Part shown: positions 11,061-26,115 of the stretch, piece after piece
How the letters are laid out: every line of letters begins with the position of its first letter
How positions within the stretch are numbered: position 1 is the first letter of the stretch
Assembly: GCA_008638375.1 (NCBI GenBank)
Contig: CM018032.1
Location: 3,043,001 to 3,107,000 of the forward strand
DNA from: Nyssa sinensis
Taxonomy: Eukaryota > Streptophyta > Magnoliopsida > Cornales > Nyssaceae
Reading direction: 5' to 3'
DNA length: 64,000 nt
Notes under the pieces: model-generated
Seen by the model: only the letters and a program-made list of their open reading frames with translations
Database searches by the model: none
What the model was told of the DNA's origin: nothing
Translations under genes and position numbers: made by a program

Positions 11061-12227
11061 TCATTGCTACAAGGTCAGGCAATTGGGCTTTCCTATCTTT
11101 TTGTATGGATGCTTATAGTTTGCCAGATTTTTGAGAATAGAAACATATTCAATTTTTGAAAACTTGTTCTAATTGAATTTGTTACTCAATTTGAACCAGA
11201 ATATTACTGAATTTTTGCTAACGTTGAGTGACTCTTAGAAGCATGGTTTAAGTGAGAGTTATGTGTGTGCGCAAGTGCGCATGTGTGTGTGAGAGAGAAA
11301 GAGAGTTTCCTTTTATTATGTTGTTTGTGTGTGTCTGTGTGTAGTGTGTACATGGAGTACAGGGAGAAAAAGAAAGCAGGTGAAAAATATTAGTTCCTGT
11401 TCACATAAGAAAAAAACAAGAAGGAAAAAGGCTTGCAATGTTAAGAGGCCCTCTGATTTAGTAAATCTGAGGTTAAGTATTAGAGTAAATCTGAGGTTTA
11501 ATGCATTTAAGCTTGGGAAGGAAAAATAGATTACTTGTATAGGAAGGCAAAATTACTAAATCATGCAAATTTACTAACAATTAATTAGTTAGGTTGTTTG
11601 GTGAGCTCCATTTAATTGTGGTTAATTGTAATGACAACTTCATGATTGAGGCTGACAAATGTTCGGTAATAAAGTACCATTGTTTCTGTAGAAATATTAC
11701 ATTGTGATGCGGCACTTTGAGTTGAAGAATATTTGCTTCTTCTTTAATTTATAAATGGAGGGGAGTAGGTAGTCCTCATGCTCTATTGGTTCTCTGGTTT
11801 CAGTGGGAGAAAGGAATGGATATGAAATCATGGCAAATAAAAGGAATCTGTTGGTTTTTCTGTTTTCCTTAATGAATTTGAGTTTAGATTTTCTAAGTAT
11901 CTAGTTTTTAAGTATGCTTTTTATGGAATATTGTGAGAAAGTGGATGGGAACTCTGTTTGAGCACTCCTTGAATACCTTCTTTGTAGAGCACTAAAATAC
12001 TTCTGCCTTGAATGTGTGGGTGTGGTTTGAACCTGCTCTTTTGAAGAGTTTTGAAGTTTCCGTCATAGCTCTACTGCAAAGGAAAAAAAAAGGGGGATTA
12101 CTAGCACTTTTTGTATCTTTATAGTTTCCCATACTACGCGAGTTTTGAAGACTAGTTGATGATGGCGTACCCTGTTTATTTTTAGTTTACTTGAGATTTG
12201 TCTTAATCTTTTTCTTCAATGTTACAG
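11061..12227. other. Non-coding, probably intron of the RanBPM-like gene
   Basis: Contains a GT-rich and GA-rich microsatellite zone at 11,262-11,345 and AT-rich DNA. A polypyrimidine tract ending in TTACAG at 12,222-12,227 is the 3' splice site of the first recognised exon. I could not find the upstream SPRY exons here. Confidence 0.5.
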
Positions 12228-15200
12228 CTGGGAAGCAAACACTTATGGGTATCATGGGGATGACGGACTGCTATATCGTGGACAAGGAAAGGGTGAGGCA
12301 TTTGGCCCAACTTTTACAGCTGGCGATACAGTCGGTGGTGGTATCAACTATGCTTCACAGGAATTCTTTTTCACGTAAGGCTGTTATTCACTTTGTACTT
12401 GCTTTCAGAACGAAAGTGGTTTTATATGCATACATGGTATGGATGTGTAGGTTGAGAATTGTGAGAATCAACCAACAATATGATTTCTATGAAACTTGGC
12501 TCATGCATAGATGTGTCTAACTTTATTTGTCTTCTTTTGTTTTTTAAAATTCACATGGGTTTGTGCACTATTGTTCTTGATGCCAGTAAAAATGGAGCGG
12601 TAGTAGGAACAGTGTGCAAGGATGTGAAGGGTCCCTTATTCCCAACTATTGCTGTTCACAGCCAAAACGAGGAGTATGTTTCACTTGCTTTCCTCCTTTC
12701 GCTTTCAATCTTTATTAATTCTGCTATTATCTATAATCATAATGCAGTTGCTTGTGTACCGTGTTGTGCATGATATGAACACTTATAGAAAAAGGTTGTG
12801 CATGATGCGAATAGTGATATATTATGTCTGTACTTCTGTTCCATACTTCCACCACTGTTTCAGTTTTGTTGATGATTATATTGATGTCCTACTATTTGGA
12901 GTGATGGTTACTTTCATTTGCATGAAAGTGGTTGAATTTTCATTTGACAAGCTGACCTATGTATGGTGATGCATATAACCTTCAAAGCAAGTCTTTGTTA
13001 AGGCAAGTTTCTGAATATCATATTAGTTCTTAATAATTAGGCAAGAGAGAGTCGTTTATGGTGATCAAGGTTTTATAAGAACCAGCTTTTGTGTTTCACC
13101 ATTCGGAGAATAATATTCATTAAGTGGAGTTGGTTGTTTTACAGTAAAATGAGGCCATTTAATAGTGCTGTGTTATATGAAGTAAATTTGATACTGAGGA
13201 TTACATGAATAGAATCCTCTCACAGGCTATCATTATATAATTTGAGATATTTAATGTGCCAAGTAATTATTAAAATGTACAATCGAGACTTAAAGTTCAA
13301 TTTCTATGCAAATTTCACATGGGTCCTTTAGCACACTAGTAGAACTGTACTAATATTTGTTGCATTGAGTGGAAACTTGTATGCAGTTTTTTGTATTATA
13401 AAAACACATGGGGATTCTGATGTTTGCAGCTCTATGTTTGATTTCAATATTGCAGGGTAAGTGTCAACTTCGGGAAGGAACCATTTGTTTTTGATCTTAA
13501 GGTAAGATAATGTTTTTTTCTTCTCCTTCATCATCTTCTTTTAATGCGATAACTTAAGTTTGCTACAACTATTTTTCTTGATGGTCACACTTGGCTTATT
13601 TCCTAACCAGTTAAATAATTGCTTATGCTTATGGGTTTATACTTTTTCAAGAAAAGAGTAATTTCTTTTGTTAAGATATAAAGATCAAATTGATGTCTGT
13701 TAGTAAGGATGCTATACAAGTGCGTAGTACTGCTGTACTGAGATGGTAGTTGATCTTTTGAATCATACATTTTGTAGATGGGGCTCACTGTTTCATGCTT
13801 TAATTTTTTTCCCCTCTTTTGGAGTTCCCGATGATTACTGCTGCTGCTACTACTACTACTACTATTATTATTTGATTAGTAGATTTCCTTTTTTAATTTG
13901 TCAGGTTTGCTTGCTGTCAAGATTCTCTGAAACTAATTTTTTATGTTCATGTTTTGCGGTCCTGATTACATTAAGGTGGTTATTTGTCCATGGAAGCTGC
14001 AGCAAGCAGAATCAATTTGCAGCCTGTTCATTCTTGTTTTTTTTTTCGGGAATTTGGATTGATAATCTTAGGCATGACAACTCATTGTTTTCTTTGTTTC
14101 TAATCATACTTTTTTTTTCCTTTATAGTTTCATGATGTCCAATATAAAGGATAATTTCTTGTATATAGAGTCGCAAAACTAGGTCTTTAAGCTTGAAACA
14201 ATTGCAACTGTTAAAAGTTCTTTATTTTATGTTTCTTAGAGATATTGTCATATTGGTCGAATTTTTTTTTTACCTCACAAAAAAATAGATATTGATCCCC
14301 ATTTTTTGTTCTTGTATCTTTTGATTAGGCATTTGAAGCTCAGGAAAGAGCAAAGCAACAGATAATGATTGAAAAATTATCTTTACCGCAGAATGTCAGT
14401 TATGGGTAAGTTTACAACAGATCTGATATTTTCAGTAGTAAGATATAAAGTGATACTGGAATTAAAGTTTATGTTTACCATGAAAAGGTTTGACTTTGAT
14501 GCATCCCAAGGTTGTAGGAAGATAATTATTGCCCATATACTGACAACATAAAAGGAAATGCAATTTTTAAATGCAGTATGGGATAAGATATAAATCTCTG
14601 TTTTTGTTTTATATTGAAGCCAGTAATATCTTTTTTTTTTTTTGCTTGTTCTTTATTTGAGGGTGCACAACTGTCATTGCTCAAAATAATTATTATAATG
14701 TGGTTGGGTCATCTAAATTCCTATTGTTAGCTGCTATGAAGCACGTACACTCTATTTTGGTTCACGTGTCCGTGTCGGACACTTCCCTGACACGTAAAAA
14801 AGTGTCTATTTTTTTTTATTTCTTCGGACACATTATGAACACATTATATTTTTTTCCTTCCTTTTTTTGTGGATTTTGTTCTCTTTTTTCTCATCTTCTC
14901 CTTAGTTATTTTTTTGGTTTTATATGTACATGTGTTTGTATATATATATCTACATACATATATATATATGTTTTATGTAATAATTAATAAATTTATTTTG
15001 AAACTTAAATAATGGATGTGATGATTAAAGAAATAATTTTTTTAATTTTTATTTAATAATTTTGTTATTTTAATATCCTAATAATATTTTTTTTGATTTG
15101 TGTGTTTTTTCAATTTTATTTAAAATAATATTAGGTTTTTATTATATGGTCATATAAAAATTTATATATATTCAATATGTCCCTGACGTGTCCGTGTCTT

Positions 15201-18200
15201 TCTTTTTTGAGCACTAATGTGTTTTCATGTCCATGTTGTGGCATATTTTTGTTCCGTGTCTATATTCGTGCTTCTTAGGTTAGTTGAGAAGGACGATTTG
15301 TAAGGTTGACTTTTACTTCCATTAAGTTTTTTAGTAGTGGATCATGAACGTGAAACTGTTCGAATTTAATAATGGAATAAAATTTTGGCAAGGTGTAGAT
15401 GATGTGGGACATATTTCAAGATCTCTAGGATGCAAGTTATCTTGAAAGGGATGTGGCACGTACAGTAAGATTAAGAAATAATGGTTTATAAGGAAATATT
15501 GATGGATTCAGGTTATGGTCAGAGCAGAAAGGGCCTGCTTTATTTGGATTATGGTATGTAGAAGAGGAATGTAAAATATGTGAATTCAGTAGAGAGAAAA
15601 AAGTTGGTAAGGAAGACAGGGTTGGGGAATAAACAGAGAAGAGGATTGGATAGTAGAAGACCAACTAATTACTGCCTATTTTTGCACCAATTGTTGCTTC
15701 ACCTGAGAATTTTAACTTCTGTTCAGTGTAAACTTTCTCATGATAGTGTGCTTGATATCCTTTTACTTTGAGGAAACTTAAAGAGAAGCAACTAATTATA
15801 ACTGTAGTTTTTCACTTCTAAGGATGCATGCCAATGGAACCTAAGTCTAGCTTGAGAGAATGCTCAAGATTAGCCACTTAACCAAAGCAATCACTTTTTA
15901 ATCATTTATTGAGATTATCTAACCTCTAACCACCAGCTGTTAGCTTGAGTCTTCTACTGCCACCCCAACAGGGGAGGTGCATGGTTCTAGTTCCAGTTGG
16001 GACATGAGTGTTTGTGTAGTACTTCTCAGAAAATAAATGAAGTACTTCTTAGAAAATAAATGAAGAAAGAATACTGATATATCTTACTTCTAAGCACTTG
16101 CAAAACAAAGTTTACTCCCATCGGGCTTGTTGATCAGCCAGTAGCCACTTCTAAGAGAAACAATCACTTCACTTGCTCTCTAAATAGTTTATAAAAATCA
16201 TTAATTTAACTTTGAACAACTAATTAAACTAGTCAAGTTAACTTTCATCTGGATTGTAGTCTTTACAATCAGAGTGTGCTGAATTGCCTTTTTGCGGGAG
16301 CGAAGTCCATTTCAGGTTGTCAATTGCTAGTTGATTCCACAAAGTTAATGAGTTCTGTTTTATTCCAGAAAGCAACTAAGATGTGGTTATGGGGCATTGA
16401 GTTAATGCTTTTGCATGATCATAAGCTTTCTCAAAGGTAAGTAAAAAATTCATGCTTCCTTTGATAGAATCTCTATGATGATCTATAGGTCATTATCAAC
16501 AAGGATGGCATTTAGAATCTTTCTCCTCTATCTGGCTAATATGTAGTATTTGTTTCCTCCAAGACCAGCTTATTTCTCCTCGACAACATTTCCAAAATTA
16601 TTTTGTAAATAATTCACAATTAAGTCTAATGTGTTGTGTTGTTGTTTTTGTTAAAAGGGATGGAATACAGACCCCAATCAATTCCTTCTACATGAGGTCT
16701 TTTTCTGTCAGTGCTTTCTATGGAGAACAGATGAGGGCTGCAATAGTCCGTTGAATGTTATTTGTTCCTTTAACAATATCACTATTGACCTGATTTTTAG
16801 AAATGATTTTTTTATTTCTCCTATGGAAATATTTAGTGATTTATTCCTCTCTTTGCTGTAGTTGACCCTAAATTTGTGTTATCACTTTTCCTCTGTATCC
16901 ATTATTTCTCACCAATGAACTCCAGAGGCATTAGCGGCCTCTTTATTTGTTATTTCTCACCAACAAACCTTACCGAAGGCACGTCTGATAGTAGCATACC
17001 AACTGCATAAAATAAACTTCATGCTTTGTTCTTATTTTAAAGGAAATAGGATTTCTTACTGATTAACATTTAATTCTAGTAAATTCTGAAGATGATCATA
17101 TCTTCTAGGTGGATGTATGAGTTATAATCCTCTGTGTTCACAATATATGCCATGGTAGCTTCACCTTAGGTCCTAATAACACCCACTCATCCTTACTGAA
17201 GACAAGTCTGATAGTAGCATACCAACTGCATAAAATAAACTTCATGCTTTGTTCTTATTTTAAAGAAAATAGGATTTCTTACTGATTAACTTTTAATTCT
17301 AGCAAATTTTGAAGATGATCATATCTTCTAGGTGGACTTATATGAGTTATAACCCTTTGTGTTCACAATATATACATCTGTTACCACATTCGATTCAAAA
17401 ATACAACATCAAATTGAGAAAAGGAAAATGAAAAGAACAGAACATAGTCAGAACTTTGCAACATCTCTGAACTTACTAAGTCATCAATCTATCTTTAAGG
17501 AACAAATCAGAATTAGACTGATTTCCTGTTTTAACATGATTGTTTCTGCGGGAAACATTGTAAATCTTTCTTTTCTTCTTTATGAAGTGAAAAGGGTGAA
17601 GACTGGAAGTACATTTACACAAGGGTTCATATTTTATGTTCATCACGAGTTTTCATGCATAAATGTTGATCATATTGGTTTTATGTAAAGATACATATCA
17701 AAAAGTCAGGTGCACTTTCCTGTAGAGTTTCTTTTTTCCCAGTTTCATGAAAAATAGATTCGTCCTTGTTACAGGGTATGTTGGTTTTTACCTTATGAAT
17801 GGGTTTTGCTCAACCTGGGCATGCTTTTATTGGCTGCCTCTCAAGAAGTTACTGTTGCTCAAGTTTGAAAAGTTTATCTGGTGGATCTGTGTTCCAGAGC
17901 TTGCGTGCTGTATATTATTCACTACTTCATTTTACATTTTTGTGCTAGAGTTACTTGATGCAGTTGACGTTATTCTTCTGTTTGACTTATATGTAGAATG
18001 TTAGAGCTTTGTTTCCTTTTTCACTAATTTATTCATATTTGGTAACCAGCATAGTTCGTTCTTACTTACTACACTATGGCTATGAAGATACACTCAAATT
18101 ATTTGACATGGCTAGTAGAGGTACCGTTCCTTCCATGTTAGCTCAAGAAAATGGCTTCAATGAGCAGGACGACACGTATGCATTGAACCAGAGAAAGACT

Positions 18201-21200
18201 TTTCGACAGGTACGAAATGTGAGAGCATGGTTACATCTATTGGGATCATATTAGCGTATAGACAGAGCAGAGCCTTTTGGACAATATGAACAATGAAATT
18301 TTCTTTTTCTTTTTCTTTTATTTCCTTCTTGAAGAGATTTCACTATTTATTTTGACCACAAAAAAAATTATGAGCTTTTCTTGTATCTAAGAATGAATTT
18401 TTTTTAATGCTGTATAAGAATTATCCATGTTGAATGATTTTTCACTTTCTTTGGCATGATGAACATATATTTTCTAAAACCATTTCTGATGGTATGTTTA
18501 TTCTGGGTGTATAGCCATCTAGATGTAGATGGTTCTTTGGAAATATAACCATCCATGTATCAGTTATGTACTCATCTAGAACAATATAAATGCAGAAGTG
18601 TATCCAAGTCAAGTGAGCTGCAAGAGGGGGCTGAGTCTGGTATAACTCATGAGCATATTAGAGAAAACATAGCTATTGTTCTAGTAGGTAAGACCACAAT
18701 GTTATGACTATGGAGCTTCATATGATGGCCTTTCTTTTACATGCCTAGTGTAATTTCCTAAGTTAAAAAGGAAGCTAAGATGGCGAGAGCTCCGGTAAGA
18801 TACACACAGTGGGGCAAGAAAACCTTTGAGATTAACACAATTGGCAGCTTCGTGGATGAGTCGAAGAGAGAAAGCTAGATACAATGTATATGTGCCGGAA
18901 TTTGATAAGATAGGATGGAAGTGAGTGGCCCAAGCTTTTGAGATTTGGCTCGGTCGGTGAATGGAAAAGAAATCAGAGCACAATGGCCTCTCGTAGAAGC
19001 TGCATGGGTGGAAGAATGGTCTGAAAAGGCTTTGAAGCTTGGAAGAGGATTCAAAAAAAAAAAGTGGGGGGATGTAATTGTAGATTTTGAATTGTGTAAA
19101 GAGAAGATACAATTCTGTTGAAGATATATAGTGGGAAGGGTGGGACAGCCCGAGCTAGGAAATCTACAAAGATGGGTGGACATATGGTGGGGGGGTATCG
19201 ACAGGAGTTAGAATTGTTGAGATGCATGGTGATTGGTTTTTGTTCGAATTTCTGTCGCCTGAAAAGGCTACAAGGATTTGAAGACAGAGGAAATGGGTGT
19301 CGAAGGACAACCATTATTTTTGGATTGGTGGGCGGTGGAAGGCTACTGCATTAGAGAAGGTTTGGAACCAACAGAGACATGGATTAGGTTGCTGGAGTTA
19401 CCTATTTTCTTTTGGAATTCAGAATTTAAAGCACTATGTGGGCTTTATGATGATTGATGAAGATATGAGGAGGTGAAGACATTTCCGGTGGGCTTGGATG
19501 TTAGTGGAGGTGTCGGATATTGAGTTGTTGGCAACGGTAGAAGTGGAGGTAGGGTCATGGAAATATGAGGTTCCTGTATGGTTGGAATTGGGGCTCACTT
19601 TAGGCTTGTAAACAAGGTGAAAGCAACTGTTGCTCACATCAGCGACGGAGTAGTAGCAGCAAGGAAAGGCTATGCGCGTTAGGTGTGTTGAGAGGGTAAC
19701 CTGCCAAGAGATAAGGTGCAATGAGGGGGACGAATGGAGGGCAGCCACATGGAGATATCTGCAGAGGATCACAATTTGAATTCTGAGTGGGTGAGATGGG
19801 CTGTGTTTTGTGCCAGAGGATGGAGATTGGGCCGAAGCTTAGTTCAATAACAAGGAGGGGAGGGCTAGATGTCGTCCATATTGTGTGGTGGGTTCAACTT
19901 AAGAAAATGTTTGAATGAGTTGTGGGTTAGGTGTTTCGGAAGGGATAACAGGCCTGGGGTAGGTGGGTCTCGAACAGATTTGAGGGCCTTAATGAGCCAA
20001 ATACTATGGGCCGGATGATGAAAAGAAGAGAGTCCAGATCCACATGAGGTTTGAGGTGTCAGCAGTTCAAAAGGAGTCCTACATAGCTAATCTAGCTGAA
20101 TCCCAATTATTGCCTCAGGCCCAGTTTGTGATGCAAACAGGAGGAAGATTAAGGAGCCCAAATAGGGATGGTTTGATGGTTTAAGAGAAATCGTGGCCTA
20201 AGGCCCAATTTGGGACGCATGAAGGCAAGCGATTGAGGAGCCTAAGTGGGGAGATGGAGTAGGATGATGATTGAAAGAGGAAATAAAGCCCCCGGGGGGT
20301 TTTGGGGGGGGGGGGGGGGCTCTGATTCGGGCAGTGATGGAAGAAGAAGGCATATGAATGAGGCTACTGAATCGAGCAAAGCGGTAGCAATTCAAGGGGC
20401 ATGTTGTTTAGAGCAAGCAATTCTCGATGGTGAGAGTCCTGAGTTGAAATGGGAACTGGGATGGGGAGCTCAGATGAGGACTTTGAGTAGGCAGAGATGC
20501 AGGAAGAAGAGAACCTGAATTGTCATAAATGGAGTTGGCTGGCAAGACCAAATGATGCAAGTGGAAGGAATTGCTGTGACTTTGAGTGGAACTGAAGTTT
20601 GGCTATCACTGGGCTAGGGAATGGAATTGATGTAGAGGTTATTATATTTGTTCCATAAATAATATTCGAGAGGGTACAAGGTGCAGGGGTATGAAATAGT
20701 TAGGGAGGAGGGTATGGTTGTAGAAGGGAGAGAACCTTTGATGGAAATGTCAGACACAGCAGTGCAGATGAGAAAGGAACCTGGGACAGATTTAGGTGGA
20801 GATGGCCAGTTGGTGGAGTTTGTGGAACCAAGTAGCGAAGAACCAATAAGGTGTGAACCTCTAGCAGTAATCAACCTAGTGGGGGAACAGAGGACACCTC
20901 ATGACCTGAAAGAGATGAAGTCGTCAAAGTGTCAGAATGGGTTCAAAGAAAGATTTGTGGGATAAGTAGATATCCAGTGTTTTCCTGTAATGGGCATGAG
21001 GAAGAACTGATGATGCTATTGAGGATGATTGAAACGAGCAATAGATGGAGGAATAACTGCTCATCAAAAAGAAAATCCAGACATAGAGAAGTCTGAGAAG
21101 AGGTTGGGAAGGGAGTTGAGAAATCTTGTCTGAAAGAAGCTGTTGGGATGCAGGAAGTAGGTAGGGATCTGATTTTTATGGGTCAATCATGATACTGAAA

Positions 21201-24200
21201 TTGCTATCTTGGAATGTTAGGAGTTTGAATGACCCTGACAAAAGAGTTATAATTAAAGGGATGTAAAGGAATGGAGGCTGGTTGTTGTGTCCGCACGAGA
21301 CTAAGGTAGAGGAGATTTCTGAAGGTTTTGTTTGGACTCAGAAATGTATGGAGTAATAAATGGGTAGATTGGAAATATGTGGCAACGAGGGGAAGGGCTG
21401 GTGGTATTCTATTAATGTGGGATTGCAGGAAGATTGTGGGGTAGGATCATTGGGTGGGTAGGTACTCATTATCCCGTAGTCTTAAAATGATGAAATGAAA
21501 GTTTCCTTGGGTCAGCTTAATTTGGAAGTTGAGAGAAGTCAGTTTTAGGAAGAGCTACCGGGAGCTGCTAGTTGGTGGGGCGATCCTTAGGTATTTGGGG
21601 GAGGCTTCAACGTGATCAGATTTCCTGCAGAGAAAAAAAGGTGGTGGGTTGTCTAACCAGAGGATGAGAGATTTTTCAGCCTTTATAGACAATAACAATT
21701 TGATTGATCTTCCATTGGCAGGTACATATAAATGGGTGAGTGATCGGGATAATCCAGCTCTGTCAAGGATTGATCAGTTCCTTATCTCGACAGGATGGGA
21801 GGAGAAGGTTTCCTAGCACTAATCTAACTTGTCATCCCAAGCCTTTTTTGATCATCTACCCATTTTGTTGGATCGTGGTGGGCTGAGGTGGGGAAGGAGT
21901 CCTTTCCGCTTTGAGAATATGTGGGTTAAGACTCCAGGTTCTAGATATAAGGTGGCTGTGTTGTGGTAGGGGTACAAAATTAGTGGGGATCTGAGCTTTA
22001 TCTTGACTAGAAAACTCAAAACTTCTTAAAGCAGACTTGAGGAAATGGAATGAGGAAGAGTTTGGGAATGTGCAAGGCAAAAAGGAGAGATTTCTTAAGG
22101 AGATTCAGTAAGAACAATGTGGAGGTCTCGGTGAAGTTGAGAAGAGTTACAAAGAGGGGGATAAAAACACAAGGTTCTTTCATAGAATTGCAAATTCTTA
22201 TAGAAGAACAAATAATATTAGTTCAATCATTGTTAATGAAAGGAGGTTGCAGGGAGTAGAAGAGGTTAAAGAGTTTTACCAAAACTCGTATTTTGAAACA
22301 TGTGAGTGGAGACTGGAGTTGCAGGGAAAGGGGTTTAGCTCTATCACGGAGGGAGTTGCATCTATGTTGGAAAACCTTTTAAGAAAATGAATGTGGTTGT
22401 AGCTTTAAAATCATGTGATGGAGGTACAGCCCCAAGTGCTAATGGATTCTCAATGGCCTTTTTCAAGTATTGCTCAAGGGTGGCTAGGCAGGTTGTTATA
22501 CCGTTGTTTGCTCATTTCCAAGAGGTGGGTGTTTTTGAGAGGAGTTTCAAAGCTTCTTTCATAGCATTCATTCCCAAGAAAGAAGGGGCGGAGAATATGA
22601 AGGACTTTAGGCCTACTAGTTTGGTGGGGAGTGTTTACAAGCTATTGGCTAAGGTTTTGTCTTTGAGACTTGGGTAGCATTATTTCTTTGAGCCATATTG
22701 TATTTGTGGGAGGGAGACAAATTCTTGAGGCCACACTAATTGCAAATGAATGTATCGACTCAAGGAGGAAGTGCATGGAGAAGGATTTGATGTGCAAGTT
22801 GGATATTGATAGTCTATGATCATGTCAATTAGAGCTTTCTCCTTCTAGTGATGGTTAAGATGGGTTTCGGAAAAAGTGGTTACGATGGATTCAATCTTTT
22901 ATTACTATCGTGTCTTTCTCAATTCTTGTTAATGGGTCTCCACGGGCTTCTTTCAGTCATCTCAAGGGCTAAGACAGGGAATCCTTTATCCCTTTCATGT
23001 TTGTTATGGTTATGGAGGCTCTCAACATGATGTTGGCTAAATGGGGGCTTGTTGAGGCGTTTTGTTATAGAGCATGGTAGGGGCGGGAGGGTGGAGATGT
23101 CACATCCTTTGTTTGTGGATGACAATCATTTTTTGTGAAGTTGAGGAGTTACATATTAGATATTTGATACATATTTTGGTTTGCTTTGAAATTGTTTTGG
23201 GGATGAGAGTCAATCTCTCTAAAAGCAAGATTATTCCGATGTGGTAAGTGGAGGAGTTGGCATGGGGATGGGGTTTGAAGTGGGTTGTTTCTCGTCCATG
23301 TATCTTGGTTTACTTTTGGGGTCTTTTTTGAAATCTGCAGTTATTTGGGATCTGGTAATTGAGCAATTTTAGCATTGCTTGGTGGGTTGGAATCGTTAAT
23401 AATTATGGAAGGGAGGGAAAATAACTATTATTAAAGTACTTTGGCTAACTTCCCAACTTATTATGTCTCTTTTCCTTATATCTGTCTTGGTGGAAAGGAA
23501 ACTAGAGAAACTTCAACGGGATTTTCTATGGAATGGTAAATAAAAGGAAAGTTCACCTTGTGAGCTGTGAGATGGTGAAACGCTCTTTGGATGGAGGAGG
23601 TTTGGGTTTCAAAAATTTGAGGTTGTTTAATCAAGCTCTTTGGGGAAATGAATGTGGCGGTTTGGGGTGGAGGAACAAGCCTTGTGGAAGGATGATGTCT
23701 TCACAAAATATGGGTGTAAAGTAGGAGGATGGTATATGAACAAGGTGACAGAGGCCTACGGATTTCATGTATGGAAGGTGATTACAAAAGGGAGGGAGAA
23801 ATTTAATCAGTTTGTTCATTTTGATGTAGGGGAAGGGTTGAGGGTGAGATTTTGGATGGATCCTTCGTGTAGTAATGGGTCCTTGAGGGAGAAATTTCCT
23901 AATTTTTTGCATTGCTACAAACTAGGAAGCTTTAGTGGTGGACTGTCGCCAAGGTGGGAAGAAACATTGTTTGGAGTCTTATTTTTGAAATTTTTTTTTT
24001 TTTTTTTTTTTTTTGGATTTGGAGGTGCGTGAAGTGGAGGATCTCATGGCTATGTTTAGTAGATTCAGGTTGAGGGATGGGATGGTTTGGACATTGAATA
24101 ATAGCAAAATATTTCACTGTCCAATCTTATTAGTGGGAATTGGTGGACAAGAACGAGGGAGACTTTCCCAAGAAGCTAATTTGGAACTCTTGGGTGCCTC

Positions 24201-26084
24201 AGAAAGCTGCGTTTTTTTGCCTGGTCGGTGGCTTGGGGATTTATTTTGACTGCGAACAATCTTCGAAGGTGGGGTTTTCACCTTACAATTTGTTGTTTGT
24301 GTAATTAGGAGGAGATATAAATCATCTCCTTGTCCATTGCAAGGTGGTGAGGGATGTTTGGAACTTGATGCTCCCTTTGTTTGTTGTTAGTTGGGTGATG
24401 CCGACCTCGATCAAAGATGTGGTGATGGGATGGAGATGTAGAAGGATTAGGAAGGGGATGAGAATATCTTGGAGGTGGACCCTTTATGTATCATTTCGTG
24501 TTTGTAGAGAGGGGAAGCTGAGGGCTTTTGAAGGGGTTGAACTATCTTCTTGGCATCTCTAAGACAATTTTTTGCGATTCCATTTTTTTGTGAATAAAAG
24601 AAGAATATCTATTGTATTTAGATTCATTTATAGAATTTTTTTTGGGGGGATTTTAGGCTTTAATTTTTGTAGCCAATCTTTTTTTATTTATTTATTTTTG
24701 GTATATGGATTACCCCCCCACCCTCGGGCCCCTTGTTAATAGAATACTTTAGTGATAAAAAAAGATGGTTTTTTCATGTATGGGAAGGCACTTTCTGTTG
24801 CAAGGAGATGGTGATTAGTGAAATCCTGCTGGTTCATGTTTTATATTTTTGATGGGTGGGCTGAGAAAGACATGTTGTTTGAGGACCAGGTGATGTGAAT
24901 TAGTTTGCCTATGCATAGATTGGAGAGGAGGTTCTGGATTTGAAAAGCTGAAGTAAATTGTTGATGCAACTTTAATGCTACAAGAGTGATAAATCAGTGA
25001 CTAAATGGATAAATGGCATATCAAAACTGTAAATAGCACAGGCAATGCCAGTTTATCACCAAATTATTGTTTTTTTTTTTTTTTGGTTTTGTTTTTCCTT
25101 TCTGGATATAGCATTTAGTGAGCTTTTCCATATGCACAATGGCTTTATTTGGAGGAAGGACTTTTGTGGTTCTTGTAAGTGATAGTTTGGTTTAATCCAG
25201 TGATCAGCCTGTTGAGTGGTTAGGAGTTTTAGGATATTTTACATAATTATATGCCTTTTAGTCCTTGTAGCCAATTACTTGTAAATGATTTTAACAGTAA
25301 TAAAATTTAAAACAGATGTCTTGTAGAATGGTCTTTTTCTGAGTAAATTTAGCCTTACCATTCCAAGTTAGGAATATTTGCTTCATTAGTTTCTGTTTCT
25401 TAGACTATTGAACTGTGCATTGGTTATACCTATGGCAAAGGCCAAAAATTTGTGGGAATATTTCCCTGTTCTGAGCTCTTTTGTCTTTGTTATTACAATT
25501 TTTAGCTTCATTATGATTGCTTTTCTGGTAGAACATATGGCTTCAACTGACTGATTTTCTTTTCCCATGAAGCTAATCAGGAGTGGGAAGATTGATGATG
25601 CATTTGGTAAACTTTGTGATTGGTATCCTCAGATTGTTCAGGTTGACAGTCTCAAGTATTATATAATGGTTAACTCATTTACATTGTTTCCTTTACTTTT
25701 AGAATCATTTCTTCTGCATCAGTTTATATATGTACCAAGCTACCTCTACCGTCAAGAAGATTTTCTTTTTTGTGATGTGCTTTTAGTTTTCCAATAGTTG
25801 TTCATGAGGCAAATATATTAGCCATGGTTAGATGTTATGCACATGTTATTTATATCCTTGCGAGGGCTTAAATCATGGTTGTGATTCAGCACTGCAGCCA
25901 CAACATTATGGTCACGGCCTCATTGCAATTGCTATGGGCCATTACTGTGGCAAGGCCTGTGATTGCATATGTAACAGGCTAACAGCCATTTTGTCACACG
26001 ACACATCAGCAGATGCAGCCCATCATGGTCTGATCAAGATGTAAACTGAAGAACTCCCTTTTTAAGCCCGGCATCCCTCCCAAC

Positions 26085-26115
<31 letters not shown>

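Noticed and set aside
11329..11529. 66-codon plus-strand frame as a small basic protein
   Set aside because: It starts in a GT/GA microsatellite zone, shows no codon bias or homologue I know, and lies in probable intron.
13743..14135. 130-codon frame as a membrane protein
   Set aside because: The hydrophobic translation comes from T-rich intron DNA including a CTA/TTA microsatellite. It overlaps the intron between two confirmed exons.
17747..18004. 85-codon hydrophobic frame before the LisH exon
   Set aside because: It ends before the acceptor at 18,049 and is out of the RanBPM reading. RanBPM homology continues directly from the exon at 14,329 to the one at 18,050.
18593..18690. Possible extra exon after the LisH exon (SKSSELQEGAES... 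reading)
   Set aside because: Family homology runs directly from RKTFRQ to LIRSGK with matching splice phases, so an inserted exon here would break the CTLH domain.
25832..26044. 70-codon frame rich in histidine and cysteine as a zinc protein
   Set aside because: It lies in an intron and its repeats of CATGGT/TGTGGC-type words suggest low-complexity DNA rather than a metal-binding fold.
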